Below, one piece after another: positions 50,537 through 57,666 of a DNA stretch of 57,666 nt (position 1 is the first letter of the stretch; every line of letters begins with the position of its first letter). The stretch is from NCBI GenBank assembly GCA_023260655.1, contig JALQUU010000011.1, positions 1 to 57,666 of the forward strand, written 5' to 3'. This DNA is from Paracoccaceae bacterium (GTDB taxonomy: Bacteria > Pseudomonadota > Alphaproteobacteria > Rhodobacterales > Rhodobacteraceae). Under the pieces are notes generated by a model. It had not been told where the DNA came from. It worked only from the letters and a program-made list of their open reading frames with translations, and searched no databases. The translations under genes were made by a program, and so were the position numbers.

Positions 50537-52051
50537 ATGACGAATGTCCTTTTTGACGCCCTTTTCTCCCCACTCGCAGGTCGGTCCACCGATTTCCTGA
50601 TCCGCCCCGATGGTACCCGCCTGTCTGGCTCTGACTTCCTCGCGATGGTTCACCAAGCCGCGAATGCCCTGGTCGCTTCTGGCGTCCAACCCGGAGATCG
50701 TGTTGCCGTCCAGATCGGAAAAAGCCCGATGGCCCTTGCAGTATACGGCGCCGCCGTCGCTGCTGGTGCGATTTTCCTGCCCTTGAACACCGCCTACACC
50801 GCCGATGAAATCGACTACTTCGTCGGCAACGCCACCCCCCGCGTTTTGCTCTGCGACGCCGCCAAAGCTGATAGCCTCGCTCCCGTCGCCAATCGCCACG
50901 GAGCCAAGCTGCTCACGCTCAACGAAGATGAAACCGGCAGCTTCGCAGAGCTCTGCGCGTCGCAACCCTCAGCCTTCACCGCCGTATCGCGCTCCGGCTC
51001 GGACCTCGCCGCCTTCCTCTACACCTCCGGCACGACAGGCCGCTCGAAGGGCGCGATGCTCAGCCACAGCAACCTCCTGTCGAATGCCCAGACACTCGCC
51101 CGTGAATGGCGCTTCTCGGAGAATGACGTTCTCCTCCACGCGCTCCCCATCTTCCACACGCACGGCCTCTTCGTTGCTTCGAACATGATGTTGCTGTCCG
51201 GCGGCTCGATGATCTTCCTGCCGGGTCTCAACATGGATGCCATGATCCGCTGGATGCCGGAAGCCACCAGCATGATGGGTGTCCCCACTTTCTACACCCG
51301 CCTTCTGGCCGACCCGCGCTTCACCAAAGAACTCACGGCCCATATGCGCCTCTTCATCTCCGGTTCCGCCCCGCTCTTGGCCGAAACCCATGTCGAATTC
51401 GAAGCGCGCACAGGTCACCGTATCCTCGAACGTTACGGTATGACCGAAACCAATATGAACACCTCGAACCCCTATGAAGGCGAACGCCGCGCGGGCACCG
51501 TAGGCTTCCCGCTGCCCGGTGTCGAAGTGATCATTTCCGATCCGAACACAGGGAATTCCTTGCCCCAAGGCGAGGTCGGCATGATCGAAGTGCGCGGCCC
51601 GAACGTGTTTCAGGGTTACTGGCAGATGCCCGAGAAAACCAAGGAAGAGCTGCGCAAAAACGGCTTCTTCATCACAGGCGATCTTGGGATGATCGACGCG
51701 GATGGCTACGTTCATATCGTCGGTCGCCAGAAAGACCTCATCATCACCGGCGGCTACAACGTCTACCCCAAGGAAATCGAACTGATCCTCGACGAACAGC
51801 CGGGCGTACTGGAATCAGCCGTTGTCGGTGTTCCACACGCCGACTTCGGGGAAGCTGTCCTCGGCGTGCTTGTCGCTCAAAAAGGCGCGACACCTGACAT
51901 CTCGGCCATTGATGCCGTTCTCCGCACGCGCCTTGCCCGCTTCAAACAACCCAAGGCACTCGTCGTTGTCGATGAACTGCCGCGAAACACGATGGGCAAA
52001 GTCCAAAAGAACGAGTTGCGCCGCCAATTCGGCGAACGCTTCAAATCGTGA
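50537..52051 (+). CDS. matB: Malonyl-CoA synthetase (504 aa)
   Basis: ANL-superfamily ligase making malonyl-CoA from malonate, ATP and CoA. P-loop [16 protein letters not shown] lies near residues 160-175; [25 protein letters not shown] is the MatB-specific acyl-binding segment (its Arg holds the distal carboxylate), and [19 protein letters not shown] is A8 and [12 protein letters not shown] the catalytic Lys. ATG 50537 opens the family N terminus; a longer frame starts at 50495. Last gene of the malonate operon; ilvD follows 79 bp later. Confidence 0.95.
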   Translation: MTNVLFDALFSPLAGRSTDFLIRPDGTRLSGSDFLAMVHQAANALVASGVQPGDRVAVQIGKSPMALAVYGAAVAAGAIFLPLNTAYTADEIDYFVGNATPRVLLCDAAKADSLAPVANRHGAKLLTLNEDETGSFAELCASQPSAFTAVSRSGSDLAAFLYTSGTTGRSKGAMLSHSNLLSNAQTLAREWRFSENDVLLHALPIFHTHGLFVASNMMLLSGGSMIFLPGLNMDAMIRWMPEATSMMGVPTFYTRLLADPRFTKELTAHMRLFISGSAPLLAETHVEFEARTGHRILERYGMTETNMNTSNPYEGERRAGTVGFPLPGVEVIISDPNTGNSLPQGEVGMIEVRGPNVFQGYWQMPEKTKEELRKNGFFITGDLGMIDADGYVHIVGRQKDLIITGGYNVYPKEIELILDEQPGVLESAVVGVPHADFGEAVLGVLVAQKGATPDISAIDAVLRTRLARFKQPKALVVVDELPRNTMGKVQKNELRRQFGERFKS

Positions 52052-52130
52052 CGCCCCGATAACATCCATTCCATTTTACTCGGAGCTTCGGGCGAGTTAT
52101 GGAGAGCCCGATATATTACCGGAGGATCCG

Positions 52131-53981
52131 ATGCCGCGTTACCGTTCGAGAACCAGCACCCACGGCCGCAACATGGCGGGAGCCCGTGGGCTCTGGCGCG
52201 CCACTGGCATGCAAGAAAGCGATTTCGGCAAACCGATCATCGCCATCGCCAACTCTTTCACCCAGTTCGTGCCCGGCCACGTGCACCTGAAAGACCTCGG
52301 CCAGATGGTGGCTCGCGAAGTCGAGAAGGCAGGCGGCGTCGCCAAGGAATTCAACACCATCGCGGTCGATGACGGTATCGCAATGGGTCACGACGGCATG
52401 CTCTACTCGCTTCCCTCCCGCGAGATCATCGCCGACTCCGTCGAATACATGGTCAACTCGCATTGCGCCGACGCCATCGTCTGCATTTCGAACTGCGACA
52501 AGATCACCCCCGGTATGCTGATGGCCGCGATGCGCCTGAACATTCCGGTCGTCTTCGTGTCCGGTGGCCCGATGGAAGCCGGTAAAGTGGTTCTGGAAGA
52601 CGGTACCGAAAAGGCAGTCGACCTCGTCGACGCCATGGTCGCAGCTGCCGATGACAAGATGTCGGACGCCGATGTCGACGCCTACGAGCGCTCCGCCTGC
52701 CCCACCTGCGGTTCCTGCTCGGGCATGTTCACCGCCAACTCGATGAACTGCCTTGCCGAAGCGCTCGGCCTCGCCCTGCCGGGCAACGGCTCGGTTCTGG
52801 CAACCCACGCAGACCGCAAGGAACTCTTCCTTCAGGCGGGCCGCACCGCCGTCGAGCTTTGCAAGCGCTACTACGAGCAAGACGACACCAGCATCCTGCC
52901 GCGTTCCATTGCGAACAAAACCGCCTTCGAAAACGCCATGTCGCTCGACATCGCCATGGGTGGCTCGACCAACACGATCCTTCACCTTCTGGCTGCCGCT
53001 GCCGAAGGCGAAATCGACTTCGACCAATCCGACATTGACCGCCTTTCGCGCAAAGTTCCGTGCCTCTGCAAAGTGGCACCAGCCAAATCCGACGTGCACA
53101 TGGAAGACGTGCACCGCGCGGGTGGCATCATGTCGATCCTCGGCGAGCTTGACCGTGCTGGCCTCCTCGACACCTCCGTCGCCACCGTGCATTCCCGCAC
53201 CTTGGCCGATGCGATCAACAAGTGGGACATCACCCGCACCAACGATCCCGCCGTGCACGAATTCTACCGCGCCGCTCCAGGCGGAGTGCCCACGCAGGTC
53301 GCCTTCTCTCAGGACCGCCGTTACGCCTCTCTCGACACCGACCGCGTTGCTGGCGTCATCCGCAACAAAGACAATGCGTTCAGCAAGGATGGCGGCCTGG
53401 CCGTGCTCTACGGCAACATCGCCAAAGATGGCTGCGTGGTGAAAACCGCAGGTGTGGACGACTCGATCCTCGTCTTCTCCGGCCCTGCACGCATCTTCGA
53501 AAGCCAGGATGCCGCCGTAAGCGCGATCCTGACGAACAAGATCGTCGCAGGCGATATCGTCGTGATCCGCTACGAAGGCCCGCGCGGTGGCCCGGGCATG
53601 CAGGAAATGCTCTACCCGACCTCCTACCTGAAGTCGAAAGGCCTCGGCAAAGCCTGTGCGCTCATCACCGATGGCCGCTTCTCTGGCGCAACCTCCGGTC
53701 TTTCCATCGGTCACGTCTCGCCGGAAGCTGCAGAAGGCGGCACCATCGGCCTCGTCGAAGAAGGTGATCTGATCGAGATCGACATCCCCAACCGTTCGAT
53801 CAACCTTGCGGTTTCCGATGCCGTTCTCGCTGATCGCCGCAAGGCCCGCGATACAAAAGGCTGGCATCCCGAAGAAGCGCGCTCGCGCAAAGTCTCGGGC
53901 GCCCTCAAAGCCTACGCCGCCCTAACCACCTCCGCCGCACGGGGCGCCGTGCGTGATGTGGGCCAGTTCAAAACGAAGTAA
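52131..53981 (+). CDS. ilvD: Dihydroxy-acid dehydratase (616 aa)
   Basis: Iron-sulfur enzyme of valine/isoleucine synthesis converting 2,3-dihydroxy-isovalerate to 2-ketoisovalerate. Cluster ligands are visible: Cys122 in CISNCDK and Cys193/Cys196 in the CPTCGSC segment. [21 protein letters not shown] is the standard IlvD N terminus and [23 protein letters not shown] the C-terminal lid. ATG 52131 follows GGAGGATCC and gives the family length; the frame open to 51822 overlaps matB in another frame and is not coding. Monocistronic with its own terminator. Confidence 0.97.
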   Translation: MPRYRSRTSTHGRNMAGARGLWRATGMQESDFGKPIIAIANSFTQFVPGHVHLKDLGQMVAREVEKAGGVAKEFNTIAVDDGIAMGHDGMLYSLPSREIIADSVEYMVNSHCADAIVCISNCDKITPGMLMAAMRLNIPVVFVSGGPMEAGKVVLEDGTEKAVDLVDAMVAAADDKMSDADVDAYERSACPTCGSCSGMFTANSMNCLAEALGLALPGNGSVLATHADRKELFLQAGRTAVELCKRYYEQDDTSILPRSIANKTAFENAMSLDIAMGGSTNTILHLLAAAAEGEIDFDQSDIDRLSRKVPCLCKVAPAKSDVHMEDVHRAGGIMSILGELDRAGLLDTSVATVHSRTLADAINKWDITRTNDPAVHEFYRAAPGGVPTQVAFSQDRRYASLDTDRVAGVIRNKDNAFSKDGGLAVLYGNIAKDGCVVKTAGVDDSILVFSGPARIFESQDAAVSAILTNKIVAGDIVVIRYEGPRGGPGMQEMLYPTSYLKSKGLGKACALITDGRFSGATSGLSIGHVSPEAAEGGTIGLVEEGDLIEIDIPNRSINLAVSDAVLADRRKARDTKGWHPEEARSRKVSGALKAYAALTTSAARGAVRDVGQFKTK

Positions 53982-54005
53982 TCCAAGCTTCGAGCGATAC
54001 GGAAG

Positions 54006-54037
54006 GCGGGGAGATGGCAACATCTCCCCGCTTTTTC
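54006..54037 (+). terminator. Rho-independent terminator after ilvD
   Basis: GCGGGGAGATG (54006-54016) pairs perfectly with CATCTCCCCGC (54021-54031) around GCAA, followed by TTTTTC. Confidence 0.93.
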
Positions 54038-54167
54038 ATTGCCAAAGCACCGGACCAGTCCTCAAGAATTGCCGATGTCGCAATTTCACGGCTTTTCTTC
54101 GCCCCCATGGCGGTTCCACACTCGGTTTCAGAGTTCCGTCGGATAAAGACGGATCAAGAGGGCCATC

Positions 54168-55721
54168 ATGAGCGACACGACTTCCAAACCCACACGTTCC
54201 GGTGGCCGAGGCGCACGGCGCGCCATGCGCGCGGCTCCCGATTTCGATATGCTGCCCGCGCTCAAGCGGGGCCTGCCAGACTGCGAGCCGATGACCCCGG
54301 AACAGGTCCAGATGATCGACGATGCCTCCATGTCGATCCTCGAAGAGGTCGGCGTCATCTTTCGCGATGATATCGCCCTTGCAGACTGGAAACGCGCGGG
54401 CGCGCGCGTCGAAGGCGATCGGGTCTATCTGGATCGGGAACTCGTCCGCGAACTGATCAAGTCCATCCCGTCGCAATGGGCCTACCGCGCGCGCAACCCC
54501 GAACGCAGCCTGCCCTTCGGCGGCAAGCACTCCATCTTCGTCCCGATGACCGGCGCACCCTTCCTTCGCGATCTCGAAGACAAACGCCGTTGGCCGACCA
54601 TCGCCGACCTCAACATGTTCCACAAACTCTCCCATATGTCTCCGGCACTGCATTCCTCTGCGCATCACATCGTGGAACCGATGGACATGGTGGTCAGCCA
54701 CCGCCACCTGCACATCACCTATTCCTCGATGAAATATTCCGACAAGACCTTCATGGGCATGACGACAAGCGGCAAGAACGCCGAAGATGTCATGGCCATG
54801 TGCGAGATCCTCTTCGGTGCGGACTTGATGGAGGAAACGCCCGTCGTCACCGGAAACTGCAACGGAAACTCCCCGCTCGTTTGGGACGAAACCATGCTCT
54901 CGGCCATGCGCGCCTTCATCAAGCGTAACCAGCCCGTTCTCTGCTCGCCCTTCGTGCTGGGCGGCGCGAACACACCCGCTTCCGTCGCCCCGGCCGTGGC
55001 CCAGCTCAACGCCGAAGCCCTTTCCGCCCTCGCCTACACGCAGGTGATCCGCAAAGGCGCCCCCGCGATCTACGGCCACTACCTCTCTACGGTCTCGATG
55101 AAATCTGGCGCTCCCATGGCAGGCACCCCGGAAATCAGCCTGATGAACTTCATGATCGGCCAGATGGCCCGCTTCTACGACGTCCCGTGGCGCACCTCCA
55201 ACCTCCTCGGCGGCGCGAAAACCTTCGATGCCCAAGCAGGCTACGAATCCGCCATGACGATGAATGCCGTCCTCCACGCAGGCGCGAACTACATCTGGCA
55301 CTCCGCAGGATGGAACGAGGCCGGAATGCACTGCTCCGTCGCCAAATTCGTTGTCGATGCCGAGATGTGCGCCATGGGCTACCGCATGGCCGAAGGCCCC
55401 CGCTGGGACGATTTCGAAGCGGGGCTTTCCGCCGTCCGCGATATCGGCCCCGGCGGTCATTACCTCGGCCACCCGCACACGCTCGAAAACTTCGAACGTG
55501 CTTTCTTCATGCCGAAACTCTTCGACAACAACTCCATCGAGCAATGGCAGGCGGAAGGATCGGTCGAGATCACAGAGCGTGCCTTGGGTCATGCCAAGAA
55601 GCTTCTCCAAGAATATCAGGAGCCGAAACTCGACGAAGCTACCGATGAAGCACTGCGCGATTTCATCGCCCGCCGGGAGCGGGAAATTCCGGCCGAAGAC
55701 GCGCTCAACACCGAATACTGA
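54168..55721 (+). CDS. Trimethylamine methyltransferase-family protein, non-pyrrolysine (517 aa)
   Basis: MttB-superfamily TIM-barrel methyltransferase. Family segments include DCEPMTPEQVQMIDDASMSILEEVGVIF, SSMKYSDKTFMGMTTSGKNAEDVM and GNCNGNSPLVWDETMLSAMRAF. No in-frame TAG occurs, so it lacks pyrrolysine and belongs with the glycine-betaine/quaternary-amine methyltransferases abundant in roseobacters. It would transfer a methyl group to a corrinoid protein, but none is encoded beside it. AGAGGG precedes the ATG. Downstream lies an opposite-strand amine-oxidase pair, suggesting a methylamine/polyamine nitrogen theme. Confidence 0.88.
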   Translation: MSDTTSKPTRSGGRGARRAMRAAPDFDMLPALKRGLPDCEPMTPEQVQMIDDASMSILEEVGVIFRDDIALADWKRAGARVEGDRVYLDRELVRELIKSIPSQWAYRARNPERSLPFGGKHSIFVPMTGAPFLRDLEDKRRWPTIADLNMFHKLSHMSPALHSSAHHIVEPMDMVVSHRHLHITYSSMKYSDKTFMGMTTSGKNAEDVMAMCEILFGADLMEETPVVTGNCNGNSPLVWDETMLSAMRAFIKRNQPVLCSPFVLGGANTPASVAPAVAQLNAEALSALAYTQVIRKGAPAIYGHYLSTVSMKSGAPMAGTPEISLMNFMIGQMARFYDVPWRTSNLLGGAKTFDAQAGYESAMTMNAVLHAGANYIWHSAGWNEAGMHCSVAKFVVDAEMCAMGYRMAEGPRWDDFEAGLSAVRDIGPGGHYLGHPHTLENFERAFFMPKLFDNNSIEQWQAEGSVEITERALGHAKKLLQEYQEPKLDEATDEALRDFIARREREIPAEDALNTEY

Positions 55722-55726
55722 AGCAA

Positions 55727-55749
55727 AAGGGCCTCCGCTGGAGGCCCTT
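55727..55749. terminator. Bidirectional terminator hairpin
   Basis: AAGGGCCTCC (55727-55736) and GGAGGCCCTT (55740-55749) enclose GCT, between the convergent MttB-like gene and oxidase gene (stop at 55756). U-tracts are short. Confidence 0.7.
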
Positions 55750-55755
55750 ACCGTT

Positions 55756-57096
55756 TCATTCCTGCGCTGCCTGTCGCTCCTGCCAGCGCAGATAAACGTT
55801 CGCCCCAATCGTCGAAAACGGGCGCGGCGGCAATTTGGTAGGCTCGGCTTCACCTGTGAAATGCCGCGTCACAGCACTCTCTACGCCGCACGCCAGCTCC
55901 GCCGCTCCGATCCCCGTTAGCGTGCCTCGCGCCGTGCCCAACCCGTTCTGGACACAAGCGGCATATAGCCCCTGATCCAGTTCCCGCATCACTGAAACAC
56001 CATTCCGCGACAGGCAAAGATGCCCTGCCCAACTGAACTCCTGCTTCACGCCCTTCAGCATCGGGAACCGTTGCGCGAACTTCTCGCGATGCACGGCAGC
56101 AGTGCGCTTCAATGAGGCTTCGGAGGCCTCCATCGCCGGCTCGAACGTGCCGCAGGTCCGCGTCACGATCCGGTTTCCACCCTGCCCCGTATCGATCCGG
56201 CGCATCGTGGTGCCCATCGGGTCCGCAGGCGTAATGCCCCAACGAGGATTGCCGCCAAGCGATTTCAAAGCCTCCGCACTCAATTCCGCCGTCATGGAAG
56301 CGAAGAGGAAGATATGCATCAACCGATTGGCCTTGAAGCCGAAGCTCTCCAGATGCCCGTTGTTCGCCAGAATAACCTTGCCCGCCTGCACCCGCCCTTT
56401 CGGCGTCACCAACTCCCACGCGGTCCCTTTGCGCGTGATCGCGGTCACAGGGCTCTGCTCATAAATGCCAAGGCCCTCGGCCCTCAGCCCATCCGCAAAG
56501 CCACGCACATACCCCGCCGGCTGAAGCATCACCGTTCCCGGCGTATAGAGGCCGGAAAAGTAGTGGCGGCCTCCCGTCACTTCAAACATCGCTTGCGCAT
56601 CAAGCCGTTCGTTGGGCTCGCCTAGGGCTGTCAAATGCTCGGCATAGCTCTCATTCAACGCATCCGCCTTTTCACTTGCAGCCCCGTTAATCTTGCCAAC
56701 CGGATCGAAGAAATTCTTGTCGATCCGGTATTCCGCAACCACCTCGCGTGCGAAACCGATCGCGTAGCGGTTCAGCCCGATCATTGCCCGGTCATCGCCG
56801 TGGCCCGCGTAATCATCCGATGTCAGATCATGCGGCAGATCGATCATGAAACCCGAGTTCCGCCCCGAAGCTCCTTCTGAAATCCGGCTGGCCTCCAAAA
56901 CCGCCACAGACGCCCCCGGCACCAATTGGCGTACTCTCTTGGCGGCGGAAAGGCCGGCAAAGCCGGCCCCCACGATCGCAACGTCTACCGAAATGTCTTC
57001 TTCCAACACCACGGGCGCGGATTGTCCCGGTAGAATGGCAGACCACGCCGCAGGCCCCAAATGCTTCGGTGTGCGCCGCGCTGAGTATCGCGTCAT
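55756..57096 (-). CDS. FAD-dependent amine oxidase, PuuB/DAO type (446 aa)
   Basis: D-amino-acid-oxidase-fold flavoprotein. The Rossmann dinucleotide motif VAIVGAGFAGLSAAKRV lies near residues 38-54; GASGRNSGFMIDLPHDL is the gamma-glutamylputrescine oxidase-like segment, and the C-terminal WAGHLCLSRNGVSVM and NGLGTARGTLTGIGAAEL close the FAD site. It overlaps an aldehyde dehydrogenase by 4 bp, the order seen in Puu-type polyamine degradation: oxidase makes an aldehyde, dehydrogenase oxidises it. Other amines are possible. Confidence 0.9.
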   Translation of the reverse strand: MTRYSARRTPKHLGPAAWSAILPGQSAPVVLEEDISVDVAIVGAGFAGLSAAKRVRQLVPGASVAVLEASRISEGASGRNSGFMIDLPHDLTSDDYAGHGDDRAMIGLNRYAIGFAREVVAEYRIDKNFFDPVGKINGAASEKADALNESYAEHLTALGEPNERLDAQAMFEVTGGRHYFSGLYTPGTVMLQPAGYVRGFADGLRAEGLGIYEQSPVTAITRKGTAWELVTPKGRVQAGKVILANNGHLESFGFKANRLMHIFLFASMTAELSAEALKSLGGNPRWGITPADPMGTTMRRIDTGQGGNRIVTRTCGTFEPAMEASEASLKRTAAVHREKFAQRFPMLKGVKQEFSWAGHLCLSRNGVSVMRELDQGLYAACVQNGLGTARGTLTGIGAAELACGVESAVTRHFTGEAEPTKLPPRPFSTIGANVYLRWQERQAAQE

Positions 57097-57666
57097 GCAA
57101 CAGCCTCGTCGGCATCATCCGCCAGATCCACCCAGATCGTCTTGATCTGGGTATACTGGTCGTGCGCGTGGATGCCGTTATCCCGCCCACCAAAGCCAGA
57201 CTGTTTGAAGCCGCCGAACGGTGTCGAGATATCGCCTTCGCCGAAGCTATTCACCGTCACAGTGCCCGCACGAATGGCCCGCGCCCCACGGATCGCCCGC
57301 TTCACATTCGATGTGAAGATCGAAGCCGCCAGCCCGTATTCCGTGCTATTCGCCATCGCGATAGCCTCGTCGAAGCTCTCGACCGTCAGCACGGAAAGCA
57401 CAGGCCCGAAGATTTCTTCCTTTGCCTGCTTCGAGTCTGCCTTAACCTCCAGAATGGTCGGCTCGACAAAACCGTTCTCGGCTTTGCCACCCATCACCAC
57501 AGCGGCTCCTTTATCGAGATAGCCGCAAACCTTGTCGAAATGCGCCTTCGAAACCAAGGCCCCCACACGGTTTTCAGGGTTCAACGGGTCGCCCATCGGC
57601 CATTCCCGCGCATGGGCCACGATCCGTTGCAACAGGGCGTCCTTCACGCCCTTCTGGACGATCAAT
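57093..57666 (-). CDS. Aldehyde dehydrogenase, PuuC-like, C-terminal part (cut by window end)
   Basis: About 190 residues of the C-terminal half of an NAD(P)-dependent aldehyde dehydrogenase; the gene starts beyond base 57666. Visible motifs: EIFGPVLSVLTVESFDEAIAMANSTEYGLAASIFT (cofactor domain), VNSFGEGDISTPFGGFKQSGFGG (the conserved oligomerisation/catalytic loop) and the terminal YTQIKTIWVDL. The catalytic Cys lies upstream, outside the window. The stop overlaps the oxidase start by 4 bp, so it precedes it in the operon. The gamma-glutamyl-aminobutyraldehyde role is inferred from that pairing. Confidence 0.93.
   Translation of the reverse strand, partial: LIVQKGVKDALLQRIVAHAREWPMGDPLNPENRVGALVSKAHFDKVCGYLDKGAAVVMGGKAENGFVEPTILEVKADSKQAKEEIFGPVLSVLTVESFDEAIAMANSTEYGLAASIFTSNVKRAIRGARAIRAGTVTVNSFGEGDISTPFGGFKQSGFGGRDNGIHAHDQYTQIKTIWVDLADDADEAVA

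Noticed and set aside
52116-53867. 583-codon frame opposite ilvD
   Set aside because: Shadow of a GC-rich gene; ilvD has all cluster cysteines on the plus strand.
54168-55721. Possible pyrrolysine-type trimethylamine methyltransferase
   Set aside because: The frame is continuous with no in-frame TAG, so it is a non-Pyl MttB homologue.
54036-55853. 605-codon frame opposite the MttB-like gene
   Set aside because: Antisense shadow without recognisable motifs; spans a terminator and two genes.
1-57666. CRISPR arrays
   Set aside because: No regularly spaced direct repeats of 24-40 bp with unique spacers were seen; no cas genes are present.

Overview
The window is GC-rich, densely coded, mostly low-overlap DNA that fits a member of the Rhodobacteraceae (Alphaproteobacteria, roseobacter-type). 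The evidence is the gene repertoire (several TRAP and tripartite tricarboxylate transporters, a non-pyrrolysine MttB-family methyltransferase, a bactofilin, a malonate operon with an FCD-type GntR regulator), the codon preference, and a recurrent gcctccggcgggGATATTT-type intergenic repeat. No species call is possible from sequence alone.

Layout. 1-12.9 kb is ordinary chromosomal housekeeping: the polA 3' end; a ybbP-ybbA ABC exporter divergent from a TesA-type SGNH hydrolase; trxC with a small DUF2892-like membrane protein; an L,D-transpeptidase; YggT; a thioesterase; an UMF1-type MFS carrier overlapping mepA and a phytase-like esterase; a queuosine-precursor transporter; arfB; and an acyl-CoA ligase.

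13.1-30.4 kb is an accessory catabolic locus built around an IclR regulator. To its left (minus strand) runs tctC-tctB-tctA, a 49-codon unlisted gene, a class III aminotransferase-fold phospho-lyase-like enzyme, an APH-fold kinase and a Tm-1-like (UPF0261) protein. To its right run IclR, an omega-transaminase, a serine hydrolase, acetoacetate-CoA ligase and a TRAP transporter. Its large permease has a coiled-coil tail of about 325 residues. The kinase/phospho-lyase pair resembles the animal hydroxylysine/ethanolamine-phosphate pair; I infer an uncharacterised amino-alcohol catabolic route ending near acetoacetate.

30,551-41,531 is an integrated mobile element of about 11 kb, bounded by perfect 75-bp repeats of the 3' part of a CAU-anticodon tRNA gene (intact copy at 41,460-41,536). 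It carries a tyrosine integrase, an AlpA-like HTH protein, a P4-type primase/helicase broken by an in-frame TAA, an HGG-motif phage protein, a bactofilin with a tiny membrane protein, a ParB-like HTH protein, and an oxidoreductase cargo: GntR, RHH protein, VOC enzyme, Tat-exported hitch-hiker subunit and GMC oxidoreductase. Three same-orientation IS6-like termini and an internally deleted IS6 transposase partition it.

41.5-57.7 kb returns to the chromosome: histone-deacetylase-like protein, glutathione peroxidase, FAD-linked oxidase, PagL-like outer-membrane protein, then a malonate operon (GntR divergent from TRAP P-Q-M, malonyl-CoA decarboxylase and malonyl-CoA synthetase, with a TTGTATACAA operator), ilvD, an MttB-like methyltransferase, and a PuuB-like oxidase overlapping a PuuC-like aldehyde dehydrogenase cut by the window end.
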